Below are positions 25,118 to 33,199 of a DNA stretch of 64,000 bases, in pieces. The notes under the pieces are model-generated. The model worked only from the letters and a program-made list of their open reading frames with translations, was not told where the DNA came from and did no database searches. The stretch is from Microthrixaceae bacterium (GTDB taxonomy: Bacteria; Actinomycetota; Acidimicrobiia; Acidimicrobiales; Microtrichaceae), in assembly GCA_023958095.1 (NCBI GenBank), contig JAMLGJ010000003.1, positions 89,472-153,471 on the forward strand. The letters run 5' to 3'. The translations under genes and the position numbers were made by a program. Numbering within the stretch: the stretch's first letter is position 1; each line of letters starts with the position of its first letter.

Positions 25118-25123
25118 CCGGAG

Positions 25124-27643
25124 ATGCCCGAAGGTTCCCCCGCCCAGTACCGGCCGACGGAGATCGAACCCCGGTGGCAGCAGTACTGGGTCGATCACGC
25201 AAGCTACGAGGTTGACAACGACGACCCGCGGCCACGCGCGTACGTGCTGTGCATGTACCCCTATCCCTCGGGTGCGGCCCACATGGGCCACGTCCGCAAC
25301 TACACCTTCGGCGACCTGCTGACGCGCTACCGCACCATGAAGGGTGAGGCCGTGCTCTCGCCGATGGGGTTCGACTCCTTCGGACTGCCCGCGGAGAACG
25401 CGGCGATCCGCACCGGGGTGCACCCACGGGAGTTCACCGACCAGCGCATCGAGGAACTCACCAGTTCCCTGACCCGCATCGGCGGGGTCTACGACTGGCG
25501 CCGCACCCTGCGCAGCCACGATCCGGAGTACATCCGCTGGACGCAGTGGATCTTCCTGCAGTTCCTCGAGGCGGGCCTCGCGTTCAGGGAGAAGGGAACG
25601 GTCAACTGGTGCCCGGGTTGCCAGACGGTGCTCGCCAACGAACAGGTGGTGGACGGGCGCTGCGAACGCTCCGACGACCCCGTGGAGCGCCGGGACCTCG
25701 ACCAGTGGTACTTCCGGATCACCGACTACGCGCAACAACTCCTCGATGACCTGGAGGGACTCGACTGGCCCGAGCGGGTGGTGACCCAGCAGCGCAACTG
25801 GATCGGTCGTTCCGAGGGTGTCGAGTTCGAGATGCCGATCTGCGACGCCGAGGGGTCGATACGATCCGATGGCCTGTCCATGCGGGTATTCACGACCCGC
25901 CCGGACACCTCCTACGGCATGACCTTCTGCGTGCTGGCCCCGGAGTCGCCACTGGTCGAGCAGATCACCTCGTCGGAGGAGGCGGCCTCGGTGTCGGCCT
26001 TCGTGGAACAGGTGCGCAACACCTCCGAGATCGACCGGCTGAGCACCGAGGGCGACCTCGGCAAGCGGGGGACCTTCACCGGTGCGTACGCGCTGAATCC
26101 CTTCACCGGCAAACCCGTCCCGGTCTACCTGGCCGACTACGTGCTCGCGACCTACGGAACCGGTGCGGTGATGGCGGTGCCCGGTGAGGACCAGCGGGAC
26201 CACGATTTCGCCAGTGCCTTCGAACTGCCCGTGATCCCGACCGTGGCGCGGCCCGAGGGGTTCGAGGGTGGGGCGTACGCGGGTGAGGGCGAGTCGATCA
26301 ACAGTCCCTCGCCCGACCAGGGTGCGGTGCCCGGTCCGGACCTGAACGGAATGGGCATGGCGGACGCGAAGGCCGCGGCCATCGCTTGGCTCGAGTCCGA
26401 GGGAATCGGCGAGGCGACGGTGAACTTCCGCCTCCGCGACTGGCTCGTGTCCCGCCAGCGGTTCTGGGGGTGCCCAATACCGGTGGTCTACTGCGACACC
26501 TGCGGGATCCAGCCGGTCCCCGAGGAGGAACTCCCGGTACTCGCGCCCGACGACGTGGAGTTCACACCGACCGGGCAGTCACCGCTGCAGTCGCACGAGG
26601 GATTCCTGCACACGAGTTGTCCGTCCTGTGGCGGTCCCGCACGGCGCGAGAGCGACACCATGGACACCTTCGTGGACTCCTCCTGGTACTTCCTGCGGTT
26701 CTGTGACCCGTGGAGCGAGGGGGCGCCGTTCTCATCCGACGCGGTTGAGTCCTGGATGCCGGTCGACCAGTACATCGGCGGTGCGGAGCATGCCGTGCTG
26801 CACCTCATGTACGCACGTTTCTTCACCAAGGCCCTCGCCGACCTGGGGGTGGCGCCGGAGCACCTGCGGGAACCGTTCCAGAACCTGTTCACCCAGGGGA
26901 TGATCCGCCTCGCGGGTTCGAAGATGTCGAAGTCCAGGGGCAACCTCATAGCTCCCGAGGAGATCCTCGAGCGCTGGGGTGCGGACAGTCTGCGGCTGGC
27001 CCACCTGGCGGTGAAGCCGCCCGAGGAGGACGTGGACTGGGAGGACTTCGGCCTCGAGGGCTGCAGCCGGTTCCTGAACCGCCTGTGGCGCCTCGCGGTG
27101 CCCGGCTCGGCCCTGCTCGAGACGGTGGAGCGACGCGAGGGGGAGCCGACCGAGGCGGACCTGCAGGTCGCCCGCTCCTCGCATCGCCTCATCGAAGAGG
27201 TGACCGAGGCCTACGAACGCTGGTCCTACAACGTCGCCGTGGCCCGCGTGATGGCCCACCTGAACGAGCTCTACCGCTACGTGCAGGGTGATGCGGGTGT
27301 GCACACCGAGACCCTCGACCGGGCGCTGGACACCCTGATCGAGCTGACGGCTCCAGCGACGCCCCACATCACCGCCGAGCTGTGGGCGCTGCGCCACGAC
27401 GGCACCCACGTGCACGAGCGTTCCTGGCCGACGGCGGATCCATCGATGCTCGTCGAGGCGACCGCAACCATGGTGGTGCAGGTCAACGGAAAGGTGCGCG
27501 ACCGCGTCGAGGTGCCGGCTGACGCCGACGAGGCCAGATGCATCGAAGTGGCGAGGTCATCGGAGAAGGTGGCCAAGCTGCTCGACGGCGAACCACGCAA
27601 GGTGATCGCTCGTCCACCCAAGGTTGTGAACTTCGTCACCTGA
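25124..27643 (+). CDS. leuS: Leucyl-tRNA synthetase
   Basis: This 839-residue class I synthetase charges tRNA-Leu. The HIGH motif appears as PYPSGAAHMGH near residues 45-55 and KMSKS as GSKMSKSRGN near 600. The editing (CP1) domain contains the threonine-rich VFTTRPDTSYGMTF and the DQRDHDF block. The WNLVKPPEEDVDW-equivalent AVKPPEEDVDWEDF and the C-terminal anticodon-binding domain (VVQVNGKVRDRVEVP) are intact. Length is typical. The ATG lies 6 nt after TAGCAT. It is transcribed alone, with a 123-bp gap before the acyl ligase. Confidence 0.97.
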   Translation: MPEGSPAQYRPTEIEPRWQQYWVDHASYEVDNDDPRPRAYVLCMYPYPSGAAHMGHVRNYTFGDLLTRYRTMKGEAVLSPMGFDSFGLPAENAAIRTGVHPREFTDQRIEELTSSLTRIGGVYDWRRTLRSHDPEYIRWTQWIFLQFLEAGLAFREKGTVNWCPGCQTVLANEQVVDGRCERSDDPVERRDLDQWYFRITDYAQQLLDDLEGLDWPERVVTQQRNWIGRSEGVEFEMPICDAEGSIRSDGLSMRVFTTRPDTSYGMTFCVLAPESPLVEQITSSEEAASVSAFVEQVRNTSEIDRLSTEGDLGKRGTFTGAYALNPFTGKPVPVYLADYVLATYGTGAVMAVPGEDQRDHDFASAFELPVIPTVARPEGFEGGAYAGEGESINSPSPDQGAVPGPDLNGMGMADAKAAAIAWLESEGIGEATVNFRLRDWLVSRQRFWGCPIPVVYCDTCGIQPVPEEELPVLAPDDVEFTPTGQSPLQSHEGFLHTSCPSCGGPARRESDTMDTFVDSSWYFLRFCDPWSEGAPFSSDAVESWMPVDQYIGGAEHAVLHLMYARFFTKALADLGVAPEHLREPFQNLFTQGMIRLAGSKMSKSRGNLIAPEEILERWGADSLRLAHLAVKPPEEDVDWEDFGLEGCSRFLNRLWRLAVPGSALLETVERREGEPTEADLQVARSSHRLIEEVTEAYERWSYNVAVARVMAHLNELYRYVQGDAGVHTETLDRALDTLIELTAPATPHITAELWALRHDGTHVHERSWPTADPSMLVEATATMVVQVNGKVRDRVEVPADADEARCIEVARSSEKVAKLLDGEPRKVIARPPKVVNFVT

Positions 27644-27766
27644 ACGACAACTCCGCCGTGCCACTGCGAAGCAGGGGTATCGTCGCTGGCACGCGAGAGG
27701 GGGTTCGCAGTTCCGGACCCCGACACCCACCGACCCCCGACCCCCCACCGAGGATCGACCTTCACC

Positions 27767-29425
27767 GTGCTCTCACTGATCGACCGAATCGAGAACGTCG
27801 CCGAGTACTCCGGGCGGACCATCACCTTCGTCTCCGGCGACGACCATGAAACCGCCTCCTGGGCGGAGTTGCACAACAGCGCCCGGGCCGCCGCTGCGGG
27901 GCTCCAGGCGCGCGGTGTCTCCCCGGGAGACCACGTGGCTCTGCTGGGGCCGACCACCCGCAACCTCATCACCGCCATCCAGGCGGTGTGGATCACGGGA
28001 GCGACGCTCGTCACGATGCCCCTGCCGATGCGCATGGGTGCGCTCGAGGTGTTCATCGAGCAGACCCGCAACCGGATCCGTCGTTCTGACTCCTCGCTCG
28101 TGCTCATCGACCCCGAGCTGATGGCTTTCGTGGAGCCCATCGAGGGTGATCCACCGTTCGTGTCCCTCGACGAGCTCTGTGGTCCCGACGGGCCGGGAGC
28201 GGACGACTACGAGCGGCCCAAGTCGGATCCGGACGCGCTCGCGGTGCTCCAGTTCACCTCGGGGTCCACGTCCGAGCCCAAGGGCGTGATGCTCAAGCAT
28301 TCCAACATCTGCCACAACCTCGACGGTGCCTGGGAAGCGGCAAGGGTCACGAGCAACGAGCGTGTCGTGTCATGGCTTCCGCTGTACCACGACATGGGCC
28401 TGATAGGGCTCCTCACGATCCCGATGACCCTCGGTACCGACCTGGTCCAGGGCGCCCCGCAGGACTTCCTCGCCAAGCCACTGCGGTGGATGCGGTGGAT
28501 CTCGGATTTCGGGGGCACCGCGACCGCCGGTCCGAACTTCGCCTATGCGCTCGCGGCGCGCACCCTGCGCCGCTGCGAGGAACCGCTGGACCTGTCCAAC
28601 CTGCGGGTGCTGCTCAACGGTGCCGAACCCGTCGACCCGGCGACCTTCCGGCGGTTCTTCGATGCAGCGGAGCGTTTCGGCCTGGATCCGGGGTCGGCCT
28701 TCCCGGCCTTCGGCATGGCTGAGGTGTGCATAGCGGGGACCTTCCCCGAACCCGGCAGGGGCCTTCAGACCGACTGGGTCGACAAGCGATCCCTCGAGAT
28801 CGATCAGGAGGCCGTGGAGGTGGACCCCGAGTCCGAGGGAGCCACCGAACTGGCACTGCTCGGCCGGCCGGTGCCGGGCATGGAGATGCGGATCGTGGAC
28901 CCACTCACCGGCGAGGACCTGCCTGACCGCAAGGTCGGGGAACTGCAGCTGCGGGGCGAGTCGGTCACATCGGGCTACTACAAGCGCGAGGACGCCACCG
29001 AGGAGCTGCTCGGTGGCGGATGGTTGCGAACCGGTGACCTCTCCTACACGGTGGATGGAGAGCTGGTCGTCTGCGGACGCTCAAAGGACGTGATCATCGT
29101 CGGTGGCCGCAACGTGTATCCCCAGGACGTCGAGAAGGTGGTGGGCCAGGTCGAGGGGGTCCGCACCGGCAACGTCATCGCGTTCGGTGTGGATGGCCGC
29201 CACGGCGCGCAGAACATCGTCGTCGTGGCCGAGTCCAAGGGCGGAAACCTGGACGAGATCCGCCGTGAGGTGACCAGCGCGGTCACCCAGGCCGAGGGCA
29301 TCCCGCCGAAGGAGGTCATCCTCGTGGAGCCCGGGTCGGTGCCCAAGACCTCCTCGGGCAAGCTGCAGCGGTCCGCCGCCAAGGCGTCCTACGAATCCGA
29401 CGACCTGGTGGTGCTCGAGGACTGA
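27767..29425 (+). CDS. Fatty acyl-AMP/acyl-CoA ligase (FAAL/FadD-like)
   Basis: This is a 552-residue adenylate-forming enzyme. Core motifs are A3 (LQFTSGSTSEPKGVMLKH), SWLPLYHDMGLIGLL (typical of FAAL-type enzymes, with YHDMGL), A5 (FPAFGMAEVCI), A8 (WLRTGDLSYTVDGELVVCGR) and the A10 catalytic lysine in PKTSSGKLQR. The YHDMGLIG block is a hallmark of fatty acyl-AMP ligases that load polyketide or lipid carriers. No carrier protein or synthase lies nearby, so acyl-CoA synthesis remains possible. GTG 27767 has only a weak GAGGATCGACC upstream. TATCGT about 85 bp upstream may be its -10. Confidence 0.85.
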   Translation: MLSLIDRIENVAEYSGRTITFVSGDDHETASWAELHNSARAAAAGLQARGVSPGDHVALLGPTTRNLITAIQAVWITGATLVTMPLPMRMGALEVFIEQTRNRIRRSDSSLVLIDPELMAFVEPIEGDPPFVSLDELCGPDGPGADDYERPKSDPDALAVLQFTSGSTSEPKGVMLKHSNICHNLDGAWEAARVTSNERVVSWLPLYHDMGLIGLLTIPMTLGTDLVQGAPQDFLAKPLRWMRWISDFGGTATAGPNFAYALAARTLRRCEEPLDLSNLRVLLNGAEPVDPATFRRFFDAAERFGLDPGSAFPAFGMAEVCIAGTFPEPGRGLQTDWVDKRSLEIDQEAVEVDPESEGATELALLGRPVPGMEMRIVDPLTGEDLPDRKVGELQLRGESVTSGYYKREDATEELLGGGWLRTGDLSYTVDGELVVCGRSKDVIIVGGRNVYPQDVEKVVGQVEGVRTGNVIAFGVDGRHGAQNIVVVAESKGGNLDEIRREVTSAVTQAEGIPPKEVILVEPGSVPKTSSGKLQRSAAKASYESDDLVVLED

Positions 29426-29440
29426 GCCCGACCGGGAGGG

Positions 29441-30346
29441 TCAGCCCTCGTCGGGACGCTCCTCCAGGAAGCGCTGGAACTCCTCGGCGAGTTCGTCCCC
29501 GCTCGGGATGTCGCCGATGTTGATCGGTCCGGCACCCGGTGGCTCCTCGACGGGCTCGGCGGTGTCGACGACCGTCTCCAGCTGTTCGACCATCGCGACG
29601 TGTTCGGGGTTCTCGGCCACGAGGCGGTCGAGACGATCCCGGGTCGCTGCCGCCTCGGCCGCCAGGTCTTTGGCCTCGACCTGCAGTCCGGCGACGTCGT
29701 CGAGCGCTTCCAGCAGGGCGAGGCTCGCTGCCGGGTATGACATGGAGGAGATGTAGTGGGGGACCTGTGCCCACAGGCCGACCGCTGGTATGCCCAGGCG
29801 GGTCGCCTCGGTGTCCAGCACCGCGTGGATTCCCGCGGGCACGTCGAGCGAGCCCCGTACGTAGCCGCGCAGGCGCTCCGAGACCTCCTCGGAGGAGGTC
29901 GTGATGGACAGGCTCACCGGTCGCGTGTGCGGCGCGGGAGCCGGGTAGGCGCCGAGGTACACGAGCATCGAGGCTTCGTTGTCCTCGATCAGGTCCATCA
30001 CGGTACGGGTGAAAGCGGCCCACTCGAAGTCCGGTTCCGCCCCGGTGAGCATGAGCATGTCGCGCCCGGCGCCGTCGACGCCGGCATGGAGTTCGGTTGC
30101 GGGCCACTCGAGCGACGTGATCATGCCGTTGACGAGGTGCATCATCGGCCGACGGGCCCGGTGGTCGAGCAGCCGGTCCGAGTCGAAGGTGGCGATCGGC
30201 TCGGCCCCACTCGAGGCCAACAGGCTCGACATGGCTCCGGCGGCCGCGCTGCCGGCATCGATCCAGCCCTCCAGGGCGACCACCACCACCGGCGAGTCGA
30301 GCTCGGGGTTCTCGTGGTGCACGAGCAGGCTGTCCATGTCACTCAC
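29441..30346 (-). CDS. PAC2 family protein
   Basis: This 301-residue cytosolic protein is of the PAC2 (proteasome assembly chaperone 2-like) family, widespread in actinobacteria. Blocks seen are VVALEGWIDAGSAAAGAMS at the start, RARRPMMHLVNG, DMLMLTGAEPDFEWAAFT, VYLGAYPAPAPHTRPV, and GIPAVGLWAQVPHYI. The C-terminal quarter is helical and ends acidic. In eukaryotes and archaea relatives assist proteasome assembly; the role in actinobacteria is not settled. The ATG overlaps the stop of the phosphotransferase gene (ATGA), so the two form an operon. Confidence 0.87.
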   Translation of the reverse strand: MSDMDSLLVHHENPELDSPVVVVALEGWIDAGSAAAGAMSSLLASSGAEPIATFDSDRLLDHRARRPMMHLVNGMITSLEWPATELHAGVDGAGRDMLMLTGAEPDFEWAAFTRTVMDLIEDNEASMLVYLGAYPAPAPHTRPVSLSITTSSEEVSERLRGYVRGSLDVPAGIHAVLDTEATRLGIPAVGLWAQVPHYISSMSYPAASLALLEALDDVAGLQVEAKDLAAEAAATRDRLDRLVAENPEHVAMVEQLETVVDTAEPVEEPPGAGPINIGDIPSGDELAEEFQRFLEERPDEG

Positions 30347-31416
30347 CGGAGTTCCCCGATGGCGCGCTCGGTCTGGTCGGCGAGGGTGTCGAGGACGTGC
30401 CGGAAGCCCTGTACCTGAGCCTCGGGGACCTCTCCCATCGCTCCACCCGCGTACCGGGCGTACACGCCGGCGATGATGCAGGTGAGCTTCCAGAATCCGA
30501 AGGCCACGAAGAAGTCGAGCTGGCTGACGTCACGTCCCGAGACGCTCGCGTAGCGTTCCACGATCTCGGCCGAGGAGGGGAAGCCCTCGAGGGCGGTCGG
30601 GGAGGCCTGGGGGAGGACCGCCACGGATCCGGGGTCGGTCCAGTAGACACAGAGGAGTCCGAGGTCCGCCATCGGATCCCCGAGGGTGCAGATCTCCCAG
30701 TCGAGCACCGCGACCACCGAACCGTCCTCACCGAGCATGCAGTTGTCGAGGCGGTAGTCCCCGTGGACGATCGAGGTTTCGGTCTGTTCCGGGATGCGCC
30801 CGGCGAGGACCTCGCGTGCCCGTTCGACACCTGGCAGGTCGAGGCCCCCATCCACCTGGGCATCGGACTTCTCGAACTGGCCACCCCAGCGCTTGAGCTG
30901 GCGGGCGATGTAGCCGTCCCGGCGGCCCAGGTCGCCGAGACCCACCGCGTCGACATCAACCGAGTGGATCTGTGCCATCACGTCGACGAGTGACTCGCCC
31001 GCGCGCCTGCGCTGGGGCACGGACAGCTGCTCCGCGTCGGCCTGGTTGCGCACCACGGTGCCGTCCACCAGGTCCATGACGTAGAAGGGTGCGCCGTTGA
31101 CCGACTCGTCGGTGCACAGGCCGTGGGTGTGGGGCACCGGCACCGGCGTGGGGCCCAGCGCAGAGATGATGCGGTGTTCGCGTCCCATGTCGTGGGCCGA
31201 TGCGAGGACCTGCCCCAGTGGTGGGCGGCGCAGCACCCAGCGGCCACCCGCGGCGTCGGACACCGAGAAGGTGAGGTTGGAGTGGCCGCCGGCGATGAGC
31301 GAGAACCCGAGTGGAGGGTTGACGCCGGGTACGTGGGTCTCGAACCACTCGGTCACGCGCGCGGCGTCGATCCCTTCCGGGCCGTTCGGACTCTGCTCGT
31401 CGGTTGGAGGTGTCAT
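30343..31416 (-). CDS. Aminoglycoside-phosphotransferase-fold kinase (ACAD10-like)
   Basis: This 357-residue kinase-fold protein of the APH family often accompanies acyl-CoA dehydrogenases. Seen are the nucleotide loop LIAGGHSNLTFSV, WVLRRPP, the catalytic IVHGDYRLDNCML (HGDxxxxN) near residue 210, and the metal-binding LDWEICTLGDPMADLG near 240. YDMDLVDG-type FYVMDLVDGTVV is in the hinge. The substrate is probably a small hydroxylated molecule rather than an antibiotic (family knowledge). It is the first gene of the PAC2 pair and divergent from the thioredoxin gene. Confidence 0.85.
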   Translation of the reverse strand: MTPPTDEQSPNGPEGIDAARVTEWFETHVPGVNPPLGFSLIAGGHSNLTFSVSDAAGGRWVLRRPPLGQVLASAHDMGREHRIISALGPTPVPVPHTHGLCTDESVNGAPFYVMDLVDGTVVRNQADAEQLSVPQRRRAGESLVDVMAQIHSVDVDAVGLGDLGRRDGYIARQLKRWGGQFEKSDAQVDGGLDLPGVERAREVLAGRIPEQTETSIVHGDYRLDNCMLGEDGSVVAVLDWEICTLGDPMADLGLLCVYWTDPGSVAVLPQASPTALEGFPSSAEIVERYASVSGRDVSQLDFFVAFGFWKLTCIIAGVYARYAGGAMGEVPEAQVQGFRHVLDTLADQTERAIGELR

Positions 31417-31561
31417 CTCGTCTGTGGCACTCCGGTGTTCTCGGTGCAGTCGGTTCGGTTCCCACGGCTCGGACTCGGTGCGCCCTGGGGATCGCCCACG
31501 CTACCGCGCCGCGGCCTGCCCCGGTCGCGGGCCCGCGGGCGGAGCCGGCGCGACGGGGCAA

Positions 31562-31567
31562 TACCAT
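31562..31567 (+). promoter_or_regulatory. -10 element of the thioredoxin gene
   Basis: TACCAT, six bases before ATG 31574; leaderless layout. Confidence 0.5.
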
Positions 31568-31573
31568 TGGGCG

Positions 31574-32290
31574 ATGGCCGACGTAACCGACGCGACATTC
31601 CAGACACAGGTGATCGAGCGCTCCGCCACCGTGCCGGTGGTGGTGGACCTCTGGGCGGACTGGTGCCAGCCCTGCAAGATCCTCGGTCCGGTGATCGAGA
31701 AGGTCGTCGACGACACCAAGGGTGCAGTCGAACTCGCCAAGGTCGACATCGAGGCCAATCCGCAGGTGGCCCAGGCGTTCCAGGCGCAGTCGATACCGGC
31801 CGTGCACGCGATCGTCGAGGGCAAGGTCGTCGACAGCTTCCTCGGTGCCCAACCGGAGTCGGTCGTCCGTGCGTTCGTCGACAAGCTCGTGCAGTCACCC
31901 GAGCAGAAGCAGGTGGCGGCTCTCGTGGCCCGGGGCGACGAGGCTTCGCTCAGGGCCGCCCTCGAGGTGATTCCCGACGACCCTGATGCTGTGATGTCCC
32001 TCGCGAACCTGTTGTTGGACTCCGGCGCCGAGGAGGCCTCGACGGAGGTCCTCTCGTTGCTCGAGCGCATCCCGGAGACCGCCGAGACACGCCACCTGGC
32101 CTCCCTCGCACGAGCGGGCGGAAGGCCCCAGGGCGGCGACGCCGCGGTCGAGGCGGAGCTCGCGGAGTTGCTGACGACCGTCAAGGCCGATGACGACGCC
32201 CGTGCGCGCTTCGTGGACCTGCTCGAGGTCCTCGGAGACGAGGGAGCCCGAGCGGAGTGGAGAAGGAAGCTCTCCGCCAGCCTGTTCTGA
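31574..32290 (+). CDS. CnoX/YbbN-like thioredoxin-TPR protein
   Basis: This 238-residue protein has a thioredoxin domain (1-110) with active site WCQPC (CxxC), the cis-proline segment SIPAV, and an alpha-helical TPR-like C-terminal half (QKQVAALVARGDEASLR, LANLLLDSGAEEAS). That pairing matches YbbN/CnoX co-chaperones, which protect proteins from oxidation and hand them to GroEL or DnaK. Unlike some CnoX proteins both cysteines are kept, so it may also be redox-active. The start is ATG 31574, six bases after TACCAT. Confidence 0.86.
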   Translation: MADVTDATFQTQVIERSATVPVVVDLWADWCQPCKILGPVIEKVVDDTKGAVELAKVDIEANPQVAQAFQAQSIPAVHAIVEGKVVDSFLGAQPESVVRAFVDKLVQSPEQKQVAALVARGDEASLRAALEVIPDDPDAVMSLANLLLDSGAEEASTEVLSLLERIPETAETRHLASLARAGGRPQGGDAAVEAELAELLTTVKADDDARARFVDLLEVLGDEGARAEWRRKLSASLF

Positions 32291-32294
32291 ACCG

Positions 32295-32314
32295 AGCGGG
32301 TCGCGTGGCCCGCT
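32295..32314 (+). terminator. Hairpin after the thioredoxin gene
   Basis: AGCGGG and CCCGCT flank an 8-nt loop just past the stop codon. No T tract. Confidence 0.35.
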
Positions 32315-32335
32315 GTGCCGCCGCACCGGGGTTCC

Positions 32336-32341
32336 TAGCGT
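32336..32341 (+). promoter_or_regulatory. -10 element of the comEA operon
   Basis: TAGCGT, six bases before GTG 32348; leaderless layout. Confidence 0.5.
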
Positions 32342-32347
32342 GGACGC

Positions 32348-33199
32348 GTGCCGGCCGAACCCCAGACCCAGCATCCGCCCCGGGAGCCCCTGAGCCGCCC
32401 GGGCGAGGAAGAGCTGTCCTCGGTTGCGCTGGACGCGCTCGTGCAGCGGGTGAACCGGCCCCGCACCGGCGGTGCACCCGACCGGAGTCCGCGTGCCCTG
32501 GCCGCTGCAGTTCGGGCGAGGGTCGAAGCCGGCACGACCCGGGTCCTCTCGGGCACGGTTCCTCCCCTGGTGGCGGTGCTCGCCCTGGTGGTGGCGGCAT
32601 CGGTGGGCTTCCTCGGTTGGCGGTTCCTCGCCCGGCCGGCTCCGATCGAACAGCGCATGCCACTCGCGGCCGAAGTCGGCGACCCGGCGGGGGAGACCGC
32701 CGATGCACCGGAGTCGACCGTTGCAGCGGGTGGCGGGGAGGGCCCGGCCGAGTTGCTCACGGTGCACGTCGCAGGTGCGGTGCGTTCCCCGGGGCTGCGC
32801 GAACTGCCCGCGGGTTCCAGGGTCGCCGATGCGGTGGCCGCAGCAGGTGGGATGACCGAAGAGGCCGACGGCGACCGCCTGAACCTCGCGGCTGCGCTCG
32901 CCGACGGAACGAGGGTCTACATTCCGGCCGTCGGCCAGGAGGTGCCTGCCGAGGCCTCGGTGCTCGCAGGCGGAGCGGGGCGGGGTGAGGGTGCCGCACC
33001 AGTTCAGCCGGTGGACATCAACACCGCTGATGCCGAAGCCCTCGAGTCCCTTCCGGGAGTCGGACCTGCCACCGCGTCGGCGATCCTCGAGCACCGCGAG
33101 CGGAACGGCCCCTTCTCCTCGGTGGAATCCCTGCTGGAGGTGAGGGGCATCGGGGAGGCGAAGCTGGAGGCCCTCACGGACCTGGTGAGGGTTGGTTGA
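32348..33199 (+). CDS. comEA: ComEA-like DNA-binding competence protein
   Basis: This 283-residue membrane protein has a cytosolic N-terminus rich in Pro/Arg, a transmembrane helix (about 75-97: VPPLVAVLALVVAASVGFLGW), an extracellular Ala/Gly linker, an SLBB domain (LTVHVAGAVRSPGLRELPAGSRVADAV) and two C-terminal helix-hairpin-helix motifs (DINTADAEALESLPGVGPATA, LLEVRGIGEAKLEAL). This is the standard ComEA layout, which binds incoming double-stranded DNA at the cell surface. The comEC start overlaps its stop. Confidence 0.92.
   Translation: MPAEPQTQHPPREPLSRPGEEELSSVALDALVQRVNRPRTGGAPDRSPRALAAAVRARVEAGTTRVLSGTVPPLVAVLALVVAASVGFLGWRFLARPAPIEQRMPLAAEVGDPAGETADAPESTVAAGGGEGPAELLTVHVAGAVRSPGLRELPAGSRVADAVAAAGGMTEEADGDRLNLAAALADGTRVYIPAVGQEVPAEASVLAGGAGRGEGAAPVQPVDINTADAEALESLPGVGPATASAILEHRERNGPFSSVESLLEVRGIGEAKLEALTDLVRVG

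Larger units (their letters stand above)
24713..25123. other. Gene-poor stretch: repeats, palindrome B, tRNA-Ala, leuS leader
   Basis: About 400 bp with no protein gene. 24713-24760 holds a near-tandem ggctgacctgcgtcg repeat just past the flavin reductase stop. Palindrome B follows at 24803-24871, then tRNA-Ala on the minus strand with its promoter, then the sequence before leuS. No riboswitch or T-box hallmarks were seen. Confidence 0.8.

Noticed and set aside
24990..25123. T-box or other riboswitch before leuS (and before glyS at 59292)
   Set aside because: The likely -10 lies 6-8 nt before the start codon, leaving no leader; no T-box core sequence was seen.
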